From the NCBI GenBank assembly GCA_903839405.1, contig CAIMCD010000034.1:1-64000 (forward strand): DNA of 64,000 nt, written 5' to 3'. The notes beneath the pieces were generated by a model, which made no database searches, had not been told where the DNA came from, and saw only the letters and a list, made by a program, of their open reading frames with translations. This DNA is from an uncultured Chlorobiaceae bacterium (GTDB lineage Bacteria; Bacteroidota; Chlorobiia; Chlorobiales; Chlorobiaceae). The translations under genes were made by a program, and so were the position numbers. The stretch's first letter is position 1, and each line of letters starts with the position of its first letter. Positions 1 to 7,229 of this stretch are shown in pieces.

Positions 1-36
1 GACGCCCTCGCCGCAGAATATCTGTTCGTGCCGTAA
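1..36 (+). CDS. Possible 3' end of an upstream gene
   Basis: The first 36 bases read in frame 1 as eleven codons (ending LFVP) followed by TAA. This may be the C-terminus of a gene that begins left of the window. The fragment is too short to identify, and an open frame of this length also occurs by chance. The first palindrome starts 15 bases after the stop. Confidence 0.25.
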   Translation, partial: DALAAEYLFVP

Positions 37-50
37 CCGATTAATTCGTT

Positions 51-78
51 GTAGGGGCACGGCATGCCGTGCCCCTAC
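51..78. repeat. REP-like palindrome, family A, copy 1
   Basis: A perfect 28-bp palindrome whose left half is GTAGGGGCACGGCA and whose right half is the exact reverse complement. It lies 54 bp beyond the stop codon of the neighbouring tyrosine transposase. Its family and placement fit a REP-type element mobilised by a RAYT protein. Two further copies lie at 385-412 and 4124-4151. Confidence 0.85.
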
Positions 79-131
79 GCACCACCCCACAATACCATTA
101 TCCCATCGTACCGTGCCCCAACCCGTTCGCC

Positions 132-683
132 CTACGGCAAATACAATTCATCGGTTGCCCAATGAAGAGGGTTATCGCAGATGTATTCCCGGATACGTTG
201 CAATTCGGTTTCATCACGGATAACGTGCTCCCAATAATTGCGTTGCCAAACGTCACATCGTCCAGATGATTGAGAAATTTCGTTAATCCCTTTGGTCACG
301 GCCGATTTGAATGACCGGATAACCGTCGGGATTGATCCGGATACCGGCACCCCGAATTGTTCGACCGGCGTTGTCGTACCGCCCGTAGGGGCACGGCATG
401 CCGTGCCCCTACCCGTGGCCCAACGATCCACAACCCGTAAAATCCCATGCACATGATTCGGCATGACCATACATTCATCCAATGCAACATGCGGAAAATG
501 CGCGGGAATGGTACCCCAACATTGTTCAACCATTCGTCCGGCATCGTTCAATCGCATTGTTCCCTCTGCAATATCGCCAAACAGACAAACCCGGTTATGC
601 GTACAGATGGTCAGAAAATAAAATCCCGATTGGGCGTAATCGTACTCTGGCAAACGGATGGTGCGGCGATGATGATCCTGCAT
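132..683 (-). CDS. REP-associated tyrosine transposase (RAYT, IS200-like Y1 family)
   Basis: The protein has 183 residues. It carries the HUH metal-binding motif as H77-V-H79 within MPNHVHG, and a C-terminal segment with tyrosines in QRNYWEH (Y150) and REYICDNP (Y167), one of which should be the nucleophile. Family members cut and rejoin single-stranded DNA and are thought to spread REP palindromes. The start is ATG with GGGGA just upstream. The protein is longer than usual between the HUH motif and the tyrosine helix: about 35 extra residues there include GRGTACRAPT, which is the in-frame translation of a family A palindrome (385-412). Whether the enzyme stays active with this insert is unknown. 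Palindromes lie on both sides of the gene. Confidence 0.88.
   Translation of the reverse strand: MQDHHRRTIRLPEYDYAQSGFYFLTICTHNRVCLFGDIAEGTMRLNDAGRMVEQCWGTIPAHFPHVALDECMVMPNHVHGILRVVDRWATGRGTACRAPTGGTTTPVEQFGVPVSGSIPTVIRSFKSAVTKGINEISQSSGRCDVWQRNYWEHVIRDETELQRIREYICDNPLHWATDELYLP
385..412. repeat. REP-like palindrome, family A, copy 2, inside the transposase gene
   Basis: This 28-bp palindrome is identical to the copy at 51-78. It sits inside the transposase reading frame and adds codons without shifting the frame, giving the GTACR stretch at about residues 91-100 of the transposase. Confidence 0.85.
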
Positions 684-743
684 GTTTGATCCCCGTTTGT
701 TTTATACGCCGTTCGTTGTTGGTGCGCCGATGTAACATCCTGT

Positions 744-771
744 GTAAGGGCGAAAAATTTTTCGCCCTTAC
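744..771. repeat. REP-like palindrome, family B, copy 1
   Basis: A perfect 28-bp palindrome with left half GTAAGGGCGAAAAA. It differs from family A in the centre but keeps the same kind of ends (GTAnGGGC and GCCCnTAC) and exactly the same length. It lies upstream of the transposase start codon and downstream of the STAND NTPase stop codon. Confidence 0.85.
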
Positions 772-778
772 AATTCGC

Positions 779-844
779 CCTGTACAATCCGCCCCTACGT
801 GCAACCCTGTACAATCGCCCCTACCTCCCGATACGGGCCCCTAC
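779..844. repeat. Cluster of REP half-sites
   Basis: The octamer GCCCCTAC, one end of the family A palindrome, occurs at 791-798, 817-824 and 837-844. The first two are part of an imperfect direct repeat that begins CCTGTACAATC. Together with the palindrome at 744-771 this marks the 3' border of the STAND NTPase gene, whose stop codon is 36 bp away. Confidence 0.6.
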
Positions 845-879
845 GTTGATACGCAATCACGCCATTTCCCAACGGATTG

Positions 880-3800
880 TCAATCCTTTTTTCTCTTTCG
901 GGGTTTCTTCTTGCGATTCTCGGCATCCTTCTCGGCGCGGATTTTTTCGATGGCGGCGCGGACGTCGGCTTCCCAGGGGAAGGGCTCATCTTTGGCGAAA
1001 TCGTAGGGCGGGAGATCGGGGATGGGGAGGTTCATCTCCTTGAGCAGTTCGGTGGTTTTGGTGAGATCGTAGCGGCGCACATAGGGCTCGCCGTCAGCCC
1101 ATGCCCATGTATAGGCTTTAAGAGCGTGCTTTTCCGCCTGCGCCTGGTCGCCGATGGCACGCCAGAGCATGGCGAGGTAGCGGTGATGAGGCTTGCGTTG
1201 CCCGGCCAACCGCTCCGCCTCCTGCCGCGCTGCATCGGGCTGACCAAGCTGGCCGAGGTGGAACTTCGACAGAGCAAGACCAGCCTCGGACTCTGCATCC
1301 AGCAACCGTCGCTCGCGGGCCATGGTCAGGGCCTCATGTAAACTTGCCGCCACCAGCGCCCACTCCTCCTGCTCTAACCGCCAGGCACCGCGCAGAATGT
1401 GAAGATAGCGGAGAACTGTGCGATTATTATCCCTCTCTGCGAGGCTTTCCGCTGCCGTGAGGTGGTGCTTCTGCAAAGTACCCTGCCAGAACTGCGCACG
1501 GGCAAAAAACCACTCCGCATCTCCCTGCCGATACAGATTTCTCGGCCAGTCACGTCCCATCGGATCGAGCAGTTTCCAACTCTCCACCGCTTCATCCCAT
1601 TGGCCAAGCAAAGAGTGATGGTGAAAAAGCCATAGCTGGCTCTTGAATAAAGCCTCCTTGTCGTCCCGGACGCTGGCGAGTTCGAGGGAAAGTTTATCGG
1701 CTTGAAGCGCTTTCGCCAGCAGGTTCTTACCCGTGAAGTTCACAGAGATATTTAAAAGCTTGCTATACACATTTGCCCAGCTCCCTGTTTCCAAATCCGA
1801 CTGAAGGGCTGCTCCGTAGACAGCAAGAGCAGCCTCGAATTCGCCTTGAGAATACAAAGCCATCGCTGCATCATTCGCGAGGTAGCTGGCAGCCCTTTCA
1901 TCCACTTCTTTAGGCAGTTCTCCCCAACCGGATGGAAAGAACGGTCTAAGTAGGGAGAGTATTTCCACATGGGCTTCGAGATTGGCAAATAGCGCCAATG
2001 CCAAACCGCCCTGATAAGTATCCGCCGCTTCCTGAAAACGCCCGAGCTTGAGGAGCGTACGGACAACGTGCAAACCGGGAGCCAGATCCTCCAGTGTTTT
2101 GGCCTCCGCGTAAGGGTTGTGCGGCAGGGCAGAGAAGTGATCCACCACCCGCTGACCGTAGATCTCCCGCTCCTCGGCCTCCATGCCGCCAGAAGCCACG
2201 CCGCGAACGACAGGATGGAGGTCGTGGCGACGTAAACGGCCATCATATTGCAGCAGGCCACGTTGCTCCAGATCATTAACCGTCTCCATCAGCTTCCCCG
2301 GAGCCTCGCGAACCTCCATCGACTCCCGCCATATTTTCAGCTCCTGTTCGTACTCCTTCCGACGGTCAATCTCGATTTCGTATTGCTTCCGTCTCTCAGC
2401 CTTCTCCTCTGCATTCATGAATTCCCACCTCCAGCCATCCTCCGGCGGCTCCGTTTTCCCAACCTCCTTCGGCTCAGGCGGCATATGGGGATTGAAGGCG
2501 GCAAGCGTCTCGTAATCCACGGAGTCGGAGAGGAGCGCGAGGGTGGAGAGGAGCTGGCGGCTCTTCTCCGGCAGGGCCTCAAGCGCAGCACGGAGGATGT
2601 GGTTGCGCCGCTGGACAAGGTCGAGGCTGGCAAGGTTGAGCTTTGCCCCACCCTGTGGGCCGCTGTCGGCCAGCCATGCGTCAAAGTTCCCCCGGTTGGG
2701 AAGGTAGTTGGCTATCAGGCCGGCAAGCACGCCAATAACAAGCGGATGGTTGTCGCAGTTCTGCGTCAGGTAGTCCTGAATGACGGCGGAGTCGCCCGTG
2801 ATGTTGCAGGATTTCAGAAGCAGCTCGGCATCAGCCGGGCGCAGGCCGGGAAGGGTTATGCGCTTTGCGCCGGAGATAGCTTGGCCGGAGGGATTGAGCA
2901 GCAGGCGCGGGGTGAGGCGGGAGCTGACAAGAATTTTTGAAGGTGCAGCGGCAGCGAGGGCGCGGAGCAGGTCGCCATCCTCGTCGCGGATGGTGTCGCA
3001 GGGGTTGCGGTGGAGCACCTTGTCGGTGGGAGCGTTCGCCTCCTCGTCCGGCAGCTCGGCGGCATCAATGCGGTGGTAGGCCACCAGCACCCGCTCCAGC
3101 CCGTCGAGAATGAGCAACCAGGGGCGTGCGTGAAGCTGCGCAAGCAGCTCCTTTGCCAGCTCGGGCGTCCTCATTTTCTCCAGCTCCTCCAGCGGCCTGC
3201 CGGTCATGTAAGCCAGCGCACGGCGGCAGAAGTCGGCCATCACCGCGCCGCGCTCGTAGAAGGAGTACCAGAAGCGCCCGGCCCAATCGGTACGGACGGT
3301 GGTGGCATGCTTAGTGCTCCACTCCCAGGTAAGCATACTCTTGCCATTGCCGCCGATAGCCTCAAAGAGGAGAAGGTTCGTCGGATCCGCCGCCCTCGCC
3401 CAGTCGCCGAGCTCCTGCAACTGCGACTCCCGCCCGACAAATTTGTGCGACCCGATGTAGTCCGGCTCGGCGTAGAAGGCAGGAGGCTTGGGAATGGCAG
3501 CGCTTTTCCCGGCCGGCACGCTCTCGACAGGTTGGTGGTTAAGCACGGGTTCAGAGTCGGGTTTTTGGAGAACAAGGCGCATATCAGATATCGCTTTAGC
3601 GGCTTGTTCCTTAAACTCATCAAGGCTGTTAAACTCCGCATAAACGCGACTTACTTCAGAATCCGGCCCCATCTTCTTGGCCCGTTTTCGAAAAGCCTCC
3701 AGTTTTTTGCGATTTACTACCTTGAGTTCGATCTCGGATTCAAGAACACGATAACCTTCACCTATCAAGAACAACAGGATTGGCCGACCCAAATCCACAG

Positions 3801-4104
3801 CTTTGTTAAACTCCAGCTCAGTGATTGAGAGTTTGTTGGGGTTTCGGATGGGACATTTTGGAGTCTGGCCAAGTTTCTTGGCAATGATTCCAATATAGAC
3901 GCTTGCCTCACTGACCATGCGTAGCGAAGAATCAATGACGTCTACGTCAGATTTGGCTGAATCATTCTCCATCACAACGGATTTAAACTCAGCGCCATCT
4001 ATGATCTTGATCAGCGCAGCACGGTGCTCGACCAAATCCTTGAAGGTGCTGGAAACCATTACTCCTTTGAAGGAACGCGGCGTTATTGATGTTTCGTTTG
4101 GCAT
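880..4104 (-). CDS. STAND-type NTPase: DUF4062, P-loop NTPase and TPR-like repeats
   Basis: The protein has 1,074 residues from ATG 4104. The N-terminus (about residues 12-90, KGVMVSSTFKDL onward) resembles DUF4062, a TIR/SIR2-like sensor or effector fold. A P-loop GGNGKSM lies at about residues 251-257, with a Walker B stretch WLLILDGLERV at about 329-339. The C-terminal half is rich in TPR-like helical repeats and ends in a lysine/arginine-rich tail. This is the plan of STAND NTPases, some of which are antiphage sensors; a defence role here is inference. The frame stays open upstream to a TTG at 4182 through a palindrome, but the conserved fold begins after ATG 4104, which has no clear ribosome binding site. 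The gene stands alone between repeat clusters. Confidence 0.8.
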   Translation of the reverse strand: MPNETSITPRSFKGVMVSSTFKDLVEHRAALIKIIDGAEFKSVVMENDSAKSDVDVIDSSLRMVSEASVYIGIIAKKLGQTPKCPIRNPNKLSITELEFNKAVDLGRPILLFLIGEGYRVLESEIELKVVNRKKLEAFRKRAKKMGPDSEVSRVYAEFNSLDEFKEQAAKAISDMRLVLQKPDSEPVLNHQPVESVPAGKSAAIPKPPAFYAEPDYIGSHKFVGRESQLQELGDWARAADPTNLLLFEAIGGNGKSMLTWEWSTKHATTVRTDWAGRFWYSFYERGAVMADFCRRALAYMTGRPLEELEKMRTPELAKELLAQLHARPWLLILDGLERVLVAYHRIDAAELPDEEANAPTDKVLHRNPCDTIRDEDGDLLRALAAAAPSKILVSSRLTPRLLLNPSGQAISGAKRITLPGLRPADAELLLKSCNITGDSAVIQDYLTQNCDNHPLVIGVLAGLIANYLPNRGNFDAWLADSGPQGGAKLNLASLDLVQRRNHILRAALEALPEKSRQLLSTLALLSDSVDYETLAAFNPHMPPEPKEVGKTEPPEDGWRWEFMNAEEKAERRKQYEIEIDRRKEYEQELKIWRESMEVREAPGKLMETVNDLEQRGLLQYDGRLRRHDLHPVVRGVASGGMEAEEREIYGQRVVDHFSALPHNPYAEAKTLEDLAPGLHVVRTLLKLGRFQEAADTYQGGLALALFANLEAHVEILSLLRPFFPSGWGELPKEVDERAASYLANDAAMALYSQGEFEAALAVYGAALQSDLETGSWANVYSKLLNISVNFTGKNLLAKALQADKLSLELASVRDDKEALFKSQLWLFHHHSLLGQWDEAVESWKLLDPMGRDWPRNLYRQGDAEWFFARAQFWQGTLQKHHLTAAESLAERDNNRTVLRYLHILRGAWRLEQEEWALVAASLHEALTMARERRLLDAESEAGLALSKFHLGQLGQPDAARQEAERLAGQRKPHHRYLAMLWRAIGDQAQAEKHALKAYTWAWADGEPYVRRYDLTKTTELLKEMNLPIPDLPPYDFAKDEPFPWEADVRAAIEKIRAEKDAENRKKKPRKRKKD

Positions 4105-4123
4105 TGGTACAACAGATTTATTT

Positions 4124-4151
4124 GTAGGGGTACGGCATGCCGTGCCCCTAC
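4124..4151. repeat. REP-like palindrome, family A, copy 3
   Basis: A 28-bp copy of the family A palindrome with a single C-to-T change in its left arm. It ends 20 bp upstream of the STAND NTPase start codon. It is readable in frame with that gene, giving RGTACRTPT if translation began at the upstream TTG. Confidence 0.85.
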
Positions 4152-4255
4152 GTGCAATTTTGCAACCATCCTTGAATCGCAAACCGGTTCCCCGAATTGT
4201 TCGACCACCGCCGTTGGCGCGGATTGCACCGTTGGGGTGATGTGGGCATCCCTAT

Positions 4256-4283
4256 GTAAGGGCGAAAAATTTTTCGCCCCTAC
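4256..4283. repeat. REP-like palindrome, family B, copy 2, with a mixed end
   Basis: This 28-bp element matches the family B palindrome at 744-771 except that its right end reads GCCCCTAC, as in family A, instead of GCCCTTAC. It pairs with the copy on the other side of the STAND gene. Confidence 0.8.
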
Positions 4284-4354
4284 CGCCCCAAATCGCCCTT
4301 ACATTCGCCCCGTGGTGACATGGGGGCAGGGCAGACACGGAGATCTGCCCCTAC
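4284..4354. repeat. Degenerate REP half-sites
   Basis: GCCCTTAC occurs at 4295-4302 and GCCCCTAC at 4347-4354. A 7-bp inverted pair, GGGGCAG at 4323-4329 and CTGCCCC at 4345-4351, can form a stem. These look like decayed or partial members of the two palindrome families. Confidence 0.5.
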
Positions 4355-4433
4355 CGCGCCGGACAATTCATTCATGATTATACCGTAAACACCGTAATCA
4401 TAATACCATAAATATACAAAAAACCGATTCACG

Positions 4434-4480
4434 GTTTTCAAAAATTATTGAGCCCCGACAGGCTCTTGACTCTTGAAAAC
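4434..4480. promoter_or_regulatory. Two-part hairpin upstream of menH
   Basis: GTTTTCAA (4434-4441) pairs with TTGAAAAC (4473-4480), and inside it GAGCC (4450-4454) pairs with GGCTC (4461-4465). The structure ends 48 bp before the menH start. It could be a 5' leader structure of the men operon or the remains of a terminator. No T-run follows it directly. Confidence 0.35.
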
Positions 4481-4528
4481 GATTGATATATTGGTTTATT
4501 ATCATTCCATTTCAACTCTGCACCGCCC

Positions 4529-5353
4529 ATGCCGACAACCATCAACGCCATCCCGTTCCATATTGAAACCCTCGGTGATCCTTCGCTGCCGCGCATCATT
4601 TTTCTGCATGGTTTTCTTGGCTCGGGAAGCGACTGGCTGCCAGTTGCACGGGAGCTGCAGCGGGAGTACTCTGTGGTGATGATTGATCTGCCGGGGCATG
4701 GTAGTGCGGCTTTCCACGGTGCACCGAAAGCTGATGGGTTTTTTCTGCGCACCATCGACGCGCTGGCCGAACTGGTGCGCGAGAGTGCTGCACCTCCCTG
4801 CTATCTGGTGGGCTACTCGATGGGTGGACGACTGGCGCTTGGGCTAGCTCTCCGCTACCCGGAACTCTTCAAAAAAGCTGTGATTATCTCAGCATCACCC
4901 GGCCTCCGAAGCGAACAAGAGCGGGCCCAGCGCCGGGAGAGCGATGAAGGGGTGGCCCGGAAAATTGAGCGGAACTTTGCGGGGTTCATTGAGTTCTGGT
5001 ACAACCAGCCGCTCTTCTCAACACTCAAAAGCCACCCGCTCTTTCGGGAGGTTGAGAGCGCACGCAAAATCAACGATCCCCATAACCTCGCCCTTGCTTT
5101 GAGGCTACTTGGAACCGGCCGACAACCCTCATTCTGGGAGGAACTCCAGAAAAACCGGCTACCAATCTGCTTTTTTGCCGGGGAAAAAGATGAGCGATAC
5201 GTTGAGATTGGTCACCAAATGGTTAATTTATCACCTGATTCCGACCTTGAACTCTTTGCGCGTTGCGGCCATACCCTGCAACTTGAAAACCGGGAGTTGT
5301 TTGTGGGTCGTTTGCAAAGTTTTTTCAACCAGCAAGAACCAACGAAGTTATGA
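4529..5353 (+). CDS. menH: 2-succinyl-6-hydroxy-2,4-cyclohexadiene-1-carboxylate synthase
   Basis: The 274-residue alpha/beta hydrolase has the nucleophile elbow GYSMGG (Ser97), a candidate acid Asp221 in GEKDE, and His248 in [16 protein letters not shown] near residue 27 is the oxyanion-hole segment. In menaquinone synthesis MenH removes pyruvate from the MenD product. The assignment rests on this fold together with its place as first gene of menH-menB-menC-menE. The stop codon overlaps the menB start by four bases (ATGA), so translation is probably coupled. No strong ribosome binding site precedes its ATG. The preceding pathway genes menF and menD are not in the window. Confidence 0.88.
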   Translation: MPTTINAIPFHIETLGDPSLPRIIFLHGFLGSGSDWLPVARELQREYSVVMIDLPGHGSAAFHGAPKADGFFLRTIDALAELVRESAAPPCYLVGYSMGGRLALGLALRYPELFKKAVIISASPGLRSEQERAQRRESDEGVARKIERNFAGFIEFWYNQPLFSTLKSHPLFREVESARKINDPHNLALALRLLGTGRQPSFWEELQKNRLPICFFAGEKDERYVEIGHQMVNLSPDSDLELFARCGHTLQLENRELFVGRLQSFFNQQEPTKL

Positions 5354-6171
5354 GCACAGTGAACTGGATAGCTGCAGGTGAGTTTACCGACATCCTCTAC
5401 CATAAAGCCGAAGGCATAGCAAAAATCACCATCAACCGCCCCGAAGTGCGCAATGCATTTCGTCCCCAGACGGTTGAACAGATGATAGCAGCCCTCTCCG
5501 ACGCCAGAAATGATCAGGAGATCGGTGTGGTGATCCTCACCGGTCAGGGCGATCTGGCTTTCTGCTCGGGCGGCGACCAGAAAATCAGGGGTAACGCGGG
5601 TTATGCCGACGGAAAAGGGGTTAACCGCCTTAACGTGCTCGACTTCCAGCGCGACATCCGCACCTGCCCGAAACCGGTGATTGCCATGGTTGCGGGTTAC
5701 TCTATCGGTGGCGGCCATGTACTGCACATGCTCTGCGACCTGACCATTGCGGCTGAAAATGCCATCTTCGGCCAGACCGGCCCGAAGGTAGGCTCGTTTG
5801 ACGGCGGATGGGGTGCAAGCTACATGGCCCGTCTGGTCGGCCAGAAAAAAGCTCGCGAAATATGGTATCTCTGTCGCCAGTACAATGCGGCTGAAGCCCT
5901 GGCAATGGGCCTCGTCAACACGGTTGTGCCGCTTGAGCAGCTTGAAGCGGAGACGGTGAAGTGGTGCCGTGAAATCCTTGCCAACTCTCCGCTTGCCATC
6001 CGCTGCCTGAAAGCGGCCCTAAATGCTGATTGTGACGGGCAGGCCGGTCTGCAGGAGCTTGCCGGAAATGCCACCATGCTCTACTACATGAGCGAAGAGG
6101 GGCAAGAGGGCAGAAACGCCTTTGTTGAAAAGCGAAAACCTGATTTCAGTAAATTCCCGAAACGGCCTTGA
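5350..6171 (+). CDS. menB: 1,4-dihydroxy-2-naphthoyl-CoA synthase
   Basis: The 273-residue crotonase-fold enzyme closes the second ring of the naphthoquinone by converting o-succinylbenzoyl-CoA to 1,4-dihydroxy-2-naphthoyl-CoA. Oxyanion-hole and active-site segments are CSGGDQ (72-77), AGYSIGGGH (115-123) and [14 protein letters not shown] (142-155). The QTGPK form is that of type I MenB, which uses bicarbonate as catalytic base; type II enzymes have an aspartate at the glycine position. Its start overlaps menH by four bases, and its stop TGA overlaps the TTG start of menC. Confidence 0.96.
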   Translation: MSTVNWIAAGEFTDILYHKAEGIAKITINRPEVRNAFRPQTVEQMIAALSDARNDQEIGVVILTGQGDLAFCSGGDQKIRGNAGYADGKGVNRLNVLDFQRDIRTCPKPVIAMVAGYSIGGGHVLHMLCDLTIAAENAIFGQTGPKVGSFDGGWGASYMARLVGQKKAREIWYLCRQYNAAEALAMGLVNTVVPLEQLEAETVKWCREILANSPLAIRCLKAALNADCDGQAGLQELAGNATMLYYMSEEGQEGRNAFVEKRKPDFSKFPKRP

Positions 6172-7229
6172 ACGCTTCCCATCTACATCTCTACCGATAT
6201 ACCATCCCTTTCACCGAAGCTGTAACTGTTAATGGGCACAGGCTTCTCGAAAGGGAGGGTATTATTGTAGCGCTGAAAAGTGCAGAAACCGGGCTCACCG
6301 GATATGGGGAAATTGCGCCCCTTCCCGGCCTGCACCACGAAACCCTTCGGTCGGCTGAAGAGCAGTTGGTGACGCTGCTTGCCCAAGAGCGGTTCACCCT
6401 TAGGGGCCGGCTGCCGGAGCACCTCTTCCCCTCCGTACGCACCGGGCTGGAGATGGCGATCATCAACCTTGAAGCGGCCTTGCCCGGAGTTCAGCCTTCG
6501 ACCCGTGCGGCCAGCCATGTGCCGCTCAATGCGCTGCTCTTCGGCGATACGACGAAAATCATGCAGCGGGCAGAAGCGTATTTCCGGCTCGGATACCGCA
6601 CCTTCAAGCTCAAGGTCCCGGCGGCCAATACCGAGAACGCCATACGAAGCATCAGAACACTGCACCAGCATTTCGGCACCTCTATTGAGCTGCGGCTTGA
6701 TGCCAATCAATCCTTCCGGCTTGAAGAGGCGCTGGAATTCGCCCGAAATATTCCGGCGGGAAGCATTGCCTATATTGAGGAGCCCCTGAAAGAGGCGCGG
6801 GAGATCGGGGAGTTCCATGCCAAAACCAGAATTCCTTCGGCGCTTGACGAAACCCTCTGGCAAGAGCCCGAACTGCTCCAAAAGATTCCTCGCTCAGCGC
6901 TTGCCGCCTTGATTCTGAAACCCAACCGTCTGGGCGGTATTTCCACCGCGCTGCACTTTGCCCGCTATGCCAGGGAGCACAACCTTCTGGCGGTCTTCAG
7001 CTCGGCATTTGAAAGCGGCATCAGTTTGAGTTGCTACACACAGCTCGCAGCATCAAACAGTGCCGAACCGGCCGCATGTGGGCTCGACACCTACCGCTAC
7101 CTGAAGCACGACCTGCTTGTAACCCCGTTCGGAGCTGAAGATGCGCAGCTCAATACCCTGGCGCTCTGCCGCAACGCTCAAAAGCTCAACTACAAAGCAC
7201 TCAAGCCTCTCTCCCAATGGAGCTTGTAA
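6168..7229 (+). CDS. menC: o-Succinylbenzoate synthase
   Basis: The 353-residue enolase-superfamily enzyme dehydrates the MenH product to o-succinylbenzoate. The catalytic lysines lie in FKLKV (Lys147 and Lys149) and in ILKPNRLGG (Lys251). Metal ligands are expected at Asp178 (DANQ), Glu204 (IEEPL) and Asp228 (ALDET). The start is TTG, overlapping the menB stop as TTGA; no better-placed ATG exists near the conserved N-terminus. The 3' end overlaps menE by 13 bases. A TTG start tied to the preceding stop suggests that expression depends on translation of menB. Confidence 0.92.
   Translation: MNASHLHLYRYTIPFTEAVTVNGHRLLEREGIIVALKSAETGLTGYGEIAPLPGLHHETLRSAEEQLVTLLAQERFTLRGRLPEHLFPSVRTGLEMAIINLEAALPGVQPSTRAASHVPLNALLFGDTTKIMQRAEAYFRLGYRTFKLKVPAANTENAIRSIRTLHQHFGTSIELRLDANQSFRLEEALEFARNIPAGSIAYIEEPLKEAREIGEFHAKTRIPSALDETLWQEPELLQKIPRSALAALILKPNRLGGISTALHFARYAREHNLLAVFSSAFESGISLSCYTQLAASNSAEPAACGLDTYRYLKHDLLVTPFGAEDAQLNTLALCRNAQKLNYKALKPLSQWSL

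Larger units (their letters stand above)
4105..4528. other. Gene-free repeat-rich spacer between the STAND gene and menH
   Basis: The 424 bp hold a family A palindrome (4124-4151), a 17-bp match to the transposase gene (4190-4206), a family B palindrome (4256-4283), half-sites up to 4354, and then AT-rich sequence with a two-part hairpin at 4434-4480. No convincing coding region was found. The promoter of the menH operon should lie in the right-hand part, but no clear -35/-10 pair stands out. Confidence 0.7.

Noticed and set aside
3010..3828. 272-codon open frame opposite the STAND NTPase gene
   Set aside because: It mirrors a GC-rich coding strand, has no ribosome binding site or recognisable domain, and overlaps the well-supported NTPase gene fully.
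51..4354. CRISPR array formed by 28-bp repeats
   Set aside because: The repeats are full palindromes, scattered at irregular distances, with genes between them, and no cas genes are present.
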